A stretch of 64,000 nt of DNA from positions 1-64,000 of the forward strand of contig CAJOHZ010000002.1 of the NCBI GenBank assembly GCA_905234695.1. Reading direction: 5' to 3'. Below, in pieces: positions 44,865-53,040 of this stretch (position 1 is the first letter of the stretch; each line of letters starts with the position of its first letter). Position numbers and translations under genes: made by a program. This DNA is from an uncultured Bacteroidales bacterium (GTDB taxonomy: Bacteria > Bacteroidota > Bacteroidia > Bacteroidales > P3). Below the pieces are notes generated by a model. It saw only the letters and a list, made by a program, of their open reading frames with translations. It did not search any database and was not told the origin of the DNA.

Positions 44865-47654
44865 ATGCGACACAAGATGTTCAATACAATGAGATTCCGA
44901 AGCCTCCCCGGCATCCATCTCTTAGTTCTTAGTTCTTCCCTCATACTTCTCGCAGGGTGTTCCACACAGAAGGCCACTTGGCCCAACGTGCAGTATCACA
45001 ACATTACCACCCACTACAACATCTGGTGGAATGGTAACGAAAGTTTGAAAAGTGCCGTGGCCCAACTGGAGAAAAGCAGCAAGGACGACTACACACGCCT
45101 GCTACCAGTATACAAACTGGGGAGCAAGGAGGAAAGCATGTCGGCCAGTCCGCAGTTGGATAGAGCCGTGGAAAAGGGTGTGAAAGGCATCAAGAAACAC
45201 AGCATCTTTGTCGATGGACAGGAGCATGTACCCTATATCGCCAACTGCTATCTGCTGACGGCCTATGCCACCTTCTACAAACACGACCTTACCACCACCG
45301 CGGGTACGTGCCAAACCCTGGTGTATCAGTACAGCGGCACCGCCGTGGGTGACGAGGCAGCCGTGTTGCTGGCCCGCTGTTCAACCCAAGAACAACGCTA
45401 TCAAGAAGCCGAGACGGCTTTGGACGAACTGGTGGTGGCGGCAAGCAAGGGAAACTTTGACAAACACCAGCGACTGAACCTCTATCTGGCCATGGCAGAA
45501 TGCACCTTACCTCAAGAAAAATACAAGAAAGGGGTGCAGTTTCTCAAGCAAGCCCTCGACGAGAAACCCACACGAGCTCAGAAAGCCCGCATTTGCTATA
45601 TTTTGGGACAAGTATACCAGCAACAAGACAAGCGCCCTACTGCCTCCAAATACTACGAGAAGGCGTTGAAATACACCACTGACTACGAGATGGAATTCAA
45701 TGCACGGCTCAGTATCGCCTCATGCGCCGACCTGCAACATACAGACCGCGCCAAGTTGGAGAAACTGTTGGACAAGATGCTCAAAGACAAGAAAAACGAA
45801 GAGTTCGTAGACCAGATATACTATGCCAAAGGCGAGATGTATATGGGCATCCGCGAGTACAAGAAAGCCTGTGAGAACTTCCGCACTTCTGTGGCGAAAT
45901 CGACAACCAACCCCGCACAAAAGGCCCGTTCTGCCATTCGTCTGGCGGGTGTGCTTTACGACAAATTCCAGGACTATGACAAATCGCAACTGTACTATGA
46001 CACAGCCATGACCATCATCAAGTCCGATTATCCACATTACACTCAAATCAAGTCGCGCTACGACCTACTGACATCATTGGTGGCCTACACCCGCGTCATT
46101 GACCGTAACGACAGCCTCATCACGGTGTCCGAGATGCCCGAATCGCAGCGGTTGAACCTTATCAACGAGAAGATCGAGCAGGTGAAGAAAGCCGAGGCCG
46201 AAGCCAAAGAAAAAGAGTTGCTTGAGCAACTGGCCGCCGACGGAAAATCGCAGCAGAACACCCTGCAAGGCGATTGGTACTTCTACAACAGCAACACTGT
46301 ACAAAAAGGCAAAGAAACCTTCCGCCAGCGATGGGGAATGCGGATGCTGGAAGATTATTGGTTTCTCTCCAAGAAAGGACTGTTGGGGATGAATATGACT
46401 GCCATGGGCGACGCCGACAACGGAAGCGACGAAGAGGACAAGAATGAGAAAGACGAATCCAAAGACAGCGTGGATGTAAAGAAAATCCCCGGTGGCAACC
46501 CCGATGACCCGCACGATGTGGCCTACTACCTCAAAGACCTGCCCAAAAGTCAGGCGGAGAAAGACTCCATGCAACTGACCACCGCCTCAGGACTGCTCAA
46601 CGCAGGCTATATCTATTACGACGGCATCCACAACATCCCCAAGGCATTGGAATGCTACCTGAGGATGGCCAACAACTACACCACGAACCCCGAAATTGTG
46701 CAGGCATTCTACATGCTGTACAAAATCTATGACAAACAGGGGAATACCCCTAGTGCCAACTACTATCGCGACATGGTGCTGATGGGATTTCCCGACAGCG
46801 ACTTCGCCAACTTGATTCTGGACGAGGATTATTACAAGGAAATCATGCGTCGCAGCCAGCTGGTAAGGGAGGACTACGAAGCTGTATACACCCATTACCG
46901 CAAGCGTCGCTATGACGATGTGCTACGTGGGGTAGCAGCGGCCAAGGAGGTGTATGACGGAGACCCAATGCTGGGCAAATTCCGCTACTGGGAAGGTCTG
47001 TCCTATGCCCGCATGGACAACAAGGCACAGGCAGTAGCCACCTTCGAGGCCATCGTACGCGACTACCCCTCTACCGACAGCATTGTTCCGCTGGCCCAGG
47101 CCCAGTTGGATTACCTGCGCGGAGAAGGTGGCGAGTATATGGGCAACAGCGGGGGAGACGAGACCGTTGCCGACACACCCGATGGGCTGAAGCCCGAAAA
47201 TGCCACCCGTCGGCGTGCCGAAGACAGCCGCACATCTGCCACAATCGGCAATGAAGACGACGGTCTGCCACCCGAAGCACAGTTGTTTCGCTATAAGGAA
47301 GCGATGCCTCACTATGTCATTATCCTCATCAACGACCGTAAAATCCGTGCCACCGACCTACAGTTGAAGATTGGCGACTTTAACGCGGTATACTACACCA
47401 ACGCAGGTTATCGCGTCAGCCCATTGATGTTTACCGACACGACACAGATGATTACCATCAACCAGTTCCGCAACGCCACCGAGGCATACGACTACTGCCG
47501 TCACCTGCAACGTGAAGAGAGCCCGCTGATGAAATATTCATCGGAGGACTATCAAGTATTCGCTATCTCAAAACAGAATTATACCACCTTCTACAACCGC
47601 AAACGGGTGGATGCATACTCCCTGTTCTACCAAAAATATTACAAGAAAAAATAA
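44865..47654 (+). CDS. porW: T9SS periplasmic TPR lipoprotein PorW/SprE
   Basis: This 929-residue lipoprotein (signal HLLVLSSSLILLAGC) has multiple tetratricopeptide-like repeats from about residue 170 to 400 and again around 590-760. PorW/SprE proteins are needed for type IX secretion and link the motor to the outer-membrane translocon. Opening residues YHNITTHYNIWWNGNESL and the C-terminal MPHYVIILINDRKIRATDLQLKIGDFNAVYY fit that family. An acidic, low-complexity stretch (DNGSDEEDKNEKDESKDSVD) lies near 530. Possible alternative starts are M5 and M9. The mRNA leader carries a sequence complementary to its signal-peptide codons. Confidence 0.82.
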   Translation: MRHKMFNTMRFRSLPGIHLLVLSSSLILLAGCSTQKATWPNVQYHNITTHYNIWWNGNESLKSAVAQLEKSSKDDYTRLLPVYKLGSKEESMSASPQLDRAVEKGVKGIKKHSIFVDGQEHVPYIANCYLLTAYATFYKHDLTTTAGTCQTLVYQYSGTAVGDEAAVLLARCSTQEQRYQEAETALDELVVAASKGNFDKHQRLNLYLAMAECTLPQEKYKKGVQFLKQALDEKPTRAQKARICYILGQVYQQQDKRPTASKYYEKALKYTTDYEMEFNARLSIASCADLQHTDRAKLEKLLDKMLKDKKNEEFVDQIYYAKGEMYMGIREYKKACENFRTSVAKSTTNPAQKARSAIRLAGVLYDKFQDYDKSQLYYDTAMTIIKSDYPHYTQIKSRYDLLTSLVAYTRVIDRNDSLITVSEMPESQRLNLINEKIEQVKKAEAEAKEKELLEQLAADGKSQQNTLQGDWYFYNSNTVQKGKETFRQRWGMRMLEDYWFLSKKGLLGMNMTAMGDADNGSDEEDKNEKDESKDSVDVKKIPGGNPDDPHDVAYYLKDLPKSQAEKDSMQLTTASGLLNAGYIYYDGIHNIPKALECYLRMANNYTTNPEIVQAFYMLYKIYDKQGNTPSANYYRDMVLMGFPDSDFANLILDEDYYKEIMRRSQLVREDYEAVYTHYRKRRYDDVLRGVAAAKEVYDGDPMLGKFRYWEGLSYARMDNKAQAVATFEAIVRDYPSTDSIVPLAQAQLDYLRGEGGEYMGNSGGDETVADTPDGLKPENATRRRAEDSRTSATIGNEDDGLPPEAQLFRYKEAMPHYVIILINDRKIRATDLQLKIGDFNAVYYTNAGYRVSPLMFTDTTQMITINQFRNATEAYDYCRHLQREESPLMKYSSEDYQVFAISKQNYTTFYNRKRVDAYSLFYQKYYKKK

Positions 47655-47662
47655 CCCATACC

Positions 47663-48019
47663 ATGAGCAATACTGTCAACAGTTCCATCAACACCATCAC
47701 CGAAGGCACCTCCATCAAAGGTGACATCACCGCCAACGGAGACTTCCGTCTCGACGGGATACTGGAGGGCAATATCACCCTGACCGGCAAACTGGTGGTA
47801 GGAGAGAAAGGTGCGGTAAAGGGCAATATCATCTGCCAGAACGCCAACATCATCGGTGTAGTCACGGGAAATGTGTCGGTAAAGGAATTCCTGACCCTCT
47901 TTGCTTCGTCAAGGGTGCAAGGCGACATCATCACCGACCGGCTCTCGATAGAACCCGGTGCCCGTTTCTCGGGCTCGTGCCGGATGCTTGACGAACTTTC
48001 CGAACCCACCAAATCATGA
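47663..48019 (+). CDS. Bactofilin (polymer-forming cytoskeletal protein)
   Basis: This 118-residue protein consists almost wholly of a right-handed beta-helix DUF583 domain with repeated hydrophobic/glycine steps (GDITANGDFRLDGILEGNITLTG; GAVKGNIICQNANIIGVVTGNV). Bactofilins polymerise without nucleotide and organise wall synthesis or hydrolysis. It begins 8 bp after porW and overlaps the next gene by 4 bp. Confidence 0.93.
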   Translation: MSNTVNSSINTITEGTSIKGDITANGDFRLDGILEGNITLTGKLVVGEKGAVKGNIICQNANIIGVVTGNVSVKEFLTLFASSRVQGDIITDRLSIEPGARFSGSCRMLDELSEPTKS

Positions 48020-49434
48020 ATCCCGAAGAGACCATCGTAAGTCTGTTCGAGCAGTGGTCCGGCACACGCTGCATGGAGTACCAATCACTGCACGCCAATG
48101 GAAGCAACCGCCTCTACTGGCGGATGCACGGCCTTACAGGACAACAATGCATCGCCGCCTACAACGAGGATGTGCGTGAGAACGAAGCCTTCTTCTACTA
48201 TTGTCGTGCCTTACGCGACCGCGGAATACACGTCCCTGAACTATATTCCGTAAGTGACGACCATAAGTACTATCTGCAGCAGGACCTCGGCGATGTTACC
48301 CTCTTCAGCCATCTCTCTGACCACCGAAAAGCGGGCGGAGGCTTCGATGCCGGAATGCTAACGTTATACAAACAGGTGTTAGCCGACCTGGCACAGATGC
48401 AAGTGGCTGGCCGCGACATGGATTTCACCCACGCCTATCCTCGGAGCGACTTCGATAGACAATCCATCCAATGGGATTTGAACTATTTCAAGTACTACTT
48501 CCTTAAACTCACCCATACTCCTTTCGACGAAGAACTGCTAGAGCGCGACTTCAGCCTCTTAACAGACTACCTGTTGGAAGCCGACTGCGGATTCTTTCTT
48601 TACCGTGATTTCCAGGCACGGAACATCATGCTATACGAAAACACCCCATACTACATAGATTTCCAAGGGGGAAGGAGAGGGGCTGCCCAATATGATGTGG
48701 CTTCTCTGCTGTACAGCGCCAGAAGTGAAATACCCGAAGTCATCCGCCAAGAGCTGTTGGAATACTATATCCAATGCTTGGCCAATCGGTATCCGATAGA
48801 CACGAAAGTGTTTCGCCAACAGTTTCATGCTTATGTGCGCATCCGCATCATGCAGACCCTGGGAGCATACGGTTTCCGAGGACTTCTGGAAAAGAAAGAG
48901 CAGTTCATCTCCAGTATCCCATTGGCACTTCACAACCTACGCATCGTCACGGAGAACCAACCACTGCCAATAGCATTGCCCCATCTGGAACAGGTGTGGC
49001 GCACCCTGGCTGAACGCAGTATCAGTCCCGAGCCTCCGGCAGCGGAGGGCCTGACTGTGGAGGTGGGCAGTTTCTCATACAAGAAAGGCCTCCCACAAGA
49101 CACCTCGGGCAACGGCGGCGGTTTCATCTTCGACTGCCGCGCGCTGCCCAACCCCGGCCGTTATCCAGAATATCTCAACTATACCGGAAAAGACCGTCCA
49201 GTGATAGAGTTCCTACAAGACGCCCCCGCGGTGAAATACTTCCTCAACGCGGCAAAACAGATGGTAGGTCCCTCTGTGAAACGGTATCTGGAACGCAACT
49301 TCACCCATCTATCTGTCTATTTCGGTTGTACCGGAGGACAGCACCGCTCAGTATATTGCGCCGAACGACTCGCCGAATGGCTGTCGGAAAACTTTGATTG
49401 CCACGTAGTTCTAATACATCGGGAACAGCAATAA
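48016..49434 (+). CDS. Fusion of APH-type (AmgK-like) sugar kinase and RapZ C-terminal domain
   Basis: This 472-residue two-domain protein has residues about 1-335 as an aminoglycoside-phosphotransferase-fold kinase, with the catalytic segment YRDFQARNIM and DFQGGRRG near 195-220, closest to AmgK-type amino-sugar kinases. Residues about 345-472 are a RapZ C-terminal domain: FIFDCRALPNPGRYPEYLNY and the signature FGCTGGQHRSVYCAERLAEWL. The RapZ N-terminal P-loop kinase is absent. No MurU-like nucleotidyltransferase, the usual AmgK partner, is in the window. The ATGA overlap with bactofilin suggests a cell-wall link. Substrate inferred only. Confidence 0.87.
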   Translation: MNPEETIVSLFEQWSGTRCMEYQSLHANGSNRLYWRMHGLTGQQCIAAYNEDVRENEAFFYYCRALRDRGIHVPELYSVSDDHKYYLQQDLGDVTLFSHLSDHRKAGGGFDAGMLTLYKQVLADLAQMQVAGRDMDFTHAYPRSDFDRQSIQWDLNYFKYYFLKLTHTPFDEELLERDFSLLTDYLLEADCGFFLYRDFQARNIMLYENTPYYIDFQGGRRGAAQYDVASLLYSARSEIPEVIRQELLEYYIQCLANRYPIDTKVFRQQFHAYVRIRIMQTLGAYGFRGLLEKKEQFISSIPLALHNLRIVTENQPLPIALPHLEQVWRTLAERSISPEPPAAEGLTVEVGSFSYKKGLPQDTSGNGGGFIFDCRALPNPGRYPEYLNYTGKDRPVIEFLQDAPAVKYFLNAAKQMVGPSVKRYLERNFTHLSVYFGCTGGQHRSVYCAERLAEWLSENFDCHVVLIHREQQ

Positions 49435-49477
49435 AAAAAACTTTCCACAATTTTCTCTCCACTTCTCACTTTTTTCG

Positions 49478-49485
49478 TATCTTTG
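49478..49485 (+). promoter_or_regulatory. -7 promoter element for the 49.5 kb gene
   Basis: TATCTTTG is an exact TAnnTTTG match, 37 bp before ATG 49523, in an AT-rich 88-bp intergenic gap. No obvious -33. Confidence 0.6.
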
Positions 49486-49522
49486 CACATCATTTGAAGA
49501 AATAAAAAACAAAACTATACAC

Positions 49523-50194
49523 ATGAAAAGCAGAACAATAGTCTCTATCTTGCTGGCCGTCGTTGCAGCGGCTCTCGCCTATTTAGTGTACAACTCGATT
49601 CACTCCTCCGTCAAATTCAACGACGAGTATGAGGTGCGTCGCGAAGCCAGTGCCGACAAGCTGAAAGCCATCCGCACACTGGAAGAGGCTTACAAGTCCA
49701 CCTATGGCCACTATACCGGCAGTTTCGACACCCTGTTCAACCGTCTGCTCAACGAGGACAGTCTGAGTGTGGTAAGCAAGGTTATCAACTACGACAAGAT
49801 TCCCGAAGATGTGGAAATCGACGAAATGACCGAGGCCGACAAAATCAAGGCTGGTTACATGACCAAAGTTGTCGAGTTTGTTAACCCCGTTGAGAACCTG
49901 CGTAAGACCCCGAAGGCGAAATTCAACCTCACCGACGAGGAAATTCTCAACCTCCGTTACATTCCCTATCCCAAGGGTACCGACAAGCAGTTCCAGCTGC
50001 AGGCTGGCTTTATCGAGAAGTCTGGCTACCAGTTGCCTGTGTTCGAATGCTTGGTAATGATGGAAGACCTGCTTTCGGATCTTCCCGAGCAGTTAGTCAT
50101 CAACAAGATTGACGAGCTTATCAAGAACAAACGCTTCCCAGGATGGAAAGTGGGCGATATGACCCAGGCAATCACCGACGGCAACTTCGAATAA
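49523..50194 (+). CDS. Uncharacterised membrane-anchored protein
   Basis: This 223-residue protein has one N-terminal membrane anchor (TIVSILLAVVAAALAYLVYNSI) and a predicted extracytoplasmic helical domain that opens with EYEVRREASADKLKAIRTLEEAYKSTYGHYTGSFDTL. That stretch has the look of pilin-like minor proteins but no prepilin cleavage site. I do not recognise a family with certainty. It has its own promoter and is 3 bp before the DUF3822 gene, so the two are coupled. Confidence 0.8.
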   Translation: MKSRTIVSILLAVVAAALAYLVYNSIHSSVKFNDEYEVRREASADKLKAIRTLEEAYKSTYGHYTGSFDTLFNRLLNEDSLSVVSKVINYDKIPEDVEIDEMTEADKIKAGYMTKVVEFVNPVENLRKTPKAKFNLTDEEILNLRYIPYPKGTDKQFQLQAGFIEKSGYQLPVFECLVMMEDLLSDLPEQLVINKIDELIKNKRFPGWKVGDMTQAITDGNFE

Positions 50195-50197
50195 ACG

Positions 50198-51022
50198 ATG
50201 TCATATAAAGTCACAACTCTTATCACGACAGATAAAGCGGTGGCCAATAACGATTCAAGATTATCCATTTGCCTCCGGTCAAATGGATTTTCTTTTTCGG
50301 TAACCGCCGCCGATGTGCTGCTCACACTGGGCGAAGTTGAGTGTGACCTCAACCGACCACTGGGGGAGACGGTAAGCCTTGTCAAGGCATTCTTCGCAGA
50401 ACAAGGCATTGACACCCTGAATACCGCACAAATGCGGCTCATCGTGCCGAGCGACCAATTTGTGTGGATTCCTGAAGAGTTATACGACCCAACACGCGAC
50501 CGCCAGTATCTACAGATGGTCGCCACCGTGGAACGTGAGCAGAGCATCTGCCATATTCTTTCGCAGTCATTGAAAGCCTATATGGTCTTTACAGCCCCTC
50601 AGGCCGCCACCACAGCTTTCAAAGTGGCCCTGCCAGGTATCGACATCCACAATCAGCATTCCATGCTGGTCAACGAACTGATACTGAAAAAGAGTTTAGG
50701 ACACCCATGTCTGCTGATGCATGTGCGCGACTGCAAGGCCGACTTCGAGGCGTTCTACGACGGCCATCTGCTGCTGAGCAACACTCTGCCTGCCGCCGAC
50801 GAAAATGAATGCCTATACCATGCCCTCGGCATTATGAAAAACCTTCACATGGAGACCCCCGACATGGAGTTGGCGATATGCGGACAGGTGGGACGTGACA
50901 TCTATCGGAAACTGCAACACTATTTCCCATCCGTCACTCTCTACACAGGACGTTCCTATAAATACCTCAATCCCGAATTGCAAACCCTCCACATCTACCG
51001 CCACACACTATTGTTGGCATAG
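50198..51022 (+). CDS. DUF3822 family protein
   Basis: This 274-residue protein (MSYKVTTLITTDKAVANNDSRLSICL) of the Bacteroidota DUF3822 family has an actin-like-fold appearance with two beta-rich halves. It is regularly found beside rsmD, as here (19 bp upstream). The function is unknown; no catalytic motif is evident. Confidence 0.83.
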   Translation: MSYKVTTLITTDKAVANNDSRLSICLRSNGFSFSVTAADVLLTLGEVECDLNRPLGETVSLVKAFFAEQGIDTLNTAQMRLIVPSDQFVWIPEELYDPTRDRQYLQMVATVEREQSICHILSQSLKAYMVFTAPQAATTAFKVALPGIDIHNQHSMLVNELILKKSLGHPCLLMHVRDCKADFEAFYDGHLLLSNTLPAADENECLYHALGIMKNLHMETPDMELAICGQVGRDIYRKLQHYFPSVTLYTGRSYKYLNPELQTLHIYRHTLLLA

Positions 51023-51041
51023 ACCACAACCTCCACCCACC

Positions 51042-51581
51042 ATGCGTATCATTGCAGGATCTCTCAAAGGCCGCCGCCTCAACCCGCCTACCTCGCTGCC
51101 AGTGCGTCCTACCACTGACATGGCTCGCGAGGGGTTGTTCAATATCCTCAACAACTATGTGGACTACGAAGAGTGCACTGTGATGGATCTTTTTGCCGGC
51201 ACCGGTGCAATGTCGCTTGAGTTTGTGTCGCGAGGAGCCAAAGAAGTGACCGCAATAGAGATCAACAATCAATGCACCGATTTCATCAAGTCGGCGGCGC
51301 AGCAGTTCGGTGTCCAGAACCTTCATGTGGTGCGTACAGATGTTTTCGATTTGTTAAAACGAGCCTATAAGAAGTTCGACATCATCTTCGCCGACCCTCC
51401 CTATGCACTGGAAACTCTCCCACAACTGCCTGACCTCGTCTTCACCCACGACCTGCTGACCGACGACGGAATCTTCATTCTGGAGCACCCAGAGGAATTC
51501 CAATTTGAAGATCATCCCCATTTCTGGCAGCATCGACACTACGGGCGGGTGAATTTCACCTTCTTTGCAAAAACATTATAA
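51042..51581 (+). CDS. rsmD: 16S rRNA (guanine-N2)-methyltransferase RsmD
   Basis: This 179-residue SAM-dependent methyltransferase modifies G966 of 16S rRNA. It starts MRIIAGSLKGRRLNPP, has MDLFAGTGAMSLEFVSRGA (SAM site) near 50 and the catalytic DPPY in IIFADPPYAL near 122. The track ORF from 50895 adds residues read out of the DUF3822 gene and is trimmed to ATG 51042. Confidence 0.93.
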   Translation: MRIIAGSLKGRRLNPPTSLPVRPTTDMAREGLFNILNNYVDYEECTVMDLFAGTGAMSLEFVSRGAKEVTAIEINNQCTDFIKSAAQQFGVQNLHVVRTDVFDLLKRAYKKFDIIFADPPYALETLPQLPDLVFTHDLLTDDGIFILEHPEEFQFEDHPHFWQHRHYGRVNFTFFAKTL

Positions 51582-51593
51582 AATATATTCCCA

Positions 51594-52544
51594 ATGGACG
51601 CAATAATCAAAACTAATTTCTCCTTCCCCAAGCAGAAAGGTCTGTATGTGGGCAAGGTGCGCGACGTGTACAATATCGATGACAAATACATGGCCATGGT
51701 GGTGAGCGACCGCATCTCTGCCTTCGATGTGGTGCTACCCAAGGGCATTCCCTACAAAGGTCAGGTGCTCAACCAGATTGCCGCCAAGTTCTTGGATGCC
51801 ACAGCTGATATTGTCCCGAACTGGAAGATGGCCACCCCTGACCCCATGGTCACCGTGGGTTTGAAATGCGAAGGATTCCGAGTAGAGATGATTGTGCGCG
51901 GATACCTCGCCGGCTCGGCCTGGCGCGAATACAAAGCCGGCACCCGCACACTTTGCGGTGTGCCGCTGCCTGAAGGAATGAAAGAAAACCAAAAGTTCCC
52001 CACACCGATTGTCACCCCCACGACCAAAGCTGACGAAGGTCATGACGAGAATATCTCGCGGGAAGAGATTATCCGCACCGGCTTGGTATCTAAAGAAGAC
52101 TACGACCAACTGGAAAAATACGCTCTGGCCCTGTTCCAGCGCGGCACGGAAATAGCCGCCTCCAAAGGTTTGATATTGGTGGATACCAAATACGAGTTTG
52201 GCAAACGCGACGGGAAAATTTATCTTATCGATGAAATCCACACACCCGACAGCAGCCGCTATTTTTATGCCGACGGTTACGAGGAACGACTGGCCAAAGG
52301 CGAACATCAACGGCAACTTTCCAAGGAGTTTGTACGTGAATGGCTGATGGATAACGGATTCCAAGGCAAGGAAGGCCAGAAGGTGCCCGAAATGACAGAC
52401 GCAATTGTCAACAGCATCACCGACCGCTATATCGAACTCTACGAACACATTACTGGCGAGAAGTTCCAGAAAGCGGAAGATTGTGCCGACGTCACCGGCC
52501 GCATCGAAAAGAATGTCAGCCGGTATCTTGCCACGCTGGCATAA
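51594..52544 (+). CDS. purC: Phosphoribosylaminoimidazole-succinocarboxamide synthase
   Basis: PurC adds aspartate to CAIR in purine synthesis. This 316-residue protein has the long, yeast-like SAICAR synthetase form: [41 protein letters not shown] near the start, [14 protein letters not shown] near 99 and [19 protein letters not shown] near 210. It lies 12 bp after rsmD and 13 bp before the CYTH gene. Confidence 0.97.
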   Translation: MDAIIKTNFSFPKQKGLYVGKVRDVYNIDDKYMAMVVSDRISAFDVVLPKGIPYKGQVLNQIAAKFLDATADIVPNWKMATPDPMVTVGLKCEGFRVEMIVRGYLAGSAWREYKAGTRTLCGVPLPEGMKENQKFPTPIVTPTTKADEGHDENISREEIIRTGLVSKEDYDQLEKYALALFQRGTEIAASKGLILVDTKYEFGKRDGKIYLIDEIHTPDSSRYFYADGYEERLAKGEHQRQLSKEFVREWLMDNGFQGKEGQKVPEMTDAIVNSITDRYIELYEHITGEKFQKAEDCADVTGRIEKNVSRYLATLA

Positions 52545-52557
52545 GTCTATACCACAC

Positions 52558-53040
52558 ATGGAGATAGAACGGAAATATCTCGTAAAATCCCTGCCTGAAT
52601 CTCTTGACAGTTACCCCCATATAGGGATTGAGCAAGGCTACCTCTGCACATCGCCCACCCTGCGCATTCGCAGGATGGGCGATGTGTATTGGCTTACCGT
52701 AAAGGAGAAGGTCTGCACAGGTTCGTCTGCCATCCACAACAGAGAAGAGGAATTCCACCTAACAGCAGAGAAATACATCCTGTTAAAAGAGAAATGCGAT
52801 GGTCTGATGGTTCAAAAAACGCGCTACCGTATTCCGCTGGATGGACCAATGCCATTGACCGCCGAACTAGACCTGTTTCATGGTGCCCACGAAGGGCTGA
52901 GACTGGTGGAGGTAGAATTTCCCAATACCGCAGTAGCAGATACTTTTGTACCTCCTTGCTGGTTCGGCGAAGAGGTAAGTGCCATCCCAAATTATCGGAA
53001 TAGTTGGCTGGCGCACCATCCCTACAATCCCGGACTCTAG
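52558..53040 (+). CDS. CYTH domain protein
   Basis: This 160-residue protein has the CYTH signature MEIERKYLVKS at its start (ExExK motif) and alternating charged strands (TLRIRRMGDVYWLTVKEK, KTRYRIPL, AELDLFHGAHEGLRLVEVEF) lining a tunnel. CYTH proteins hydrolyse triphosphates such as inorganic tripolyphosphate. The track ORF from 52405 overlaps purC and is trimmed. Its stop codon shares bases with the converging uvrC stop. Confidence 0.92.
   Translation: MEIERKYLVKSLPESLDSYPHIGIEQGYLCTSPTLRIRRMGDVYWLTVKEKVCTGSSAIHNREEEFHLTAEKYILLKEKCDGLMVQKTRYRIPLDGPMPLTAELDLFHGAHEGLRLVEVEFPNTAVADTFVPPCWFGEEVSAIPNYRNSWLAHHPYNPGL

Noticed and set aside
52405-52557. N-terminal extension of the CYTH ORF
   Set aside because: It overlaps the 3' end of purC, and the CYTH signature begins exactly at ATG 52558.
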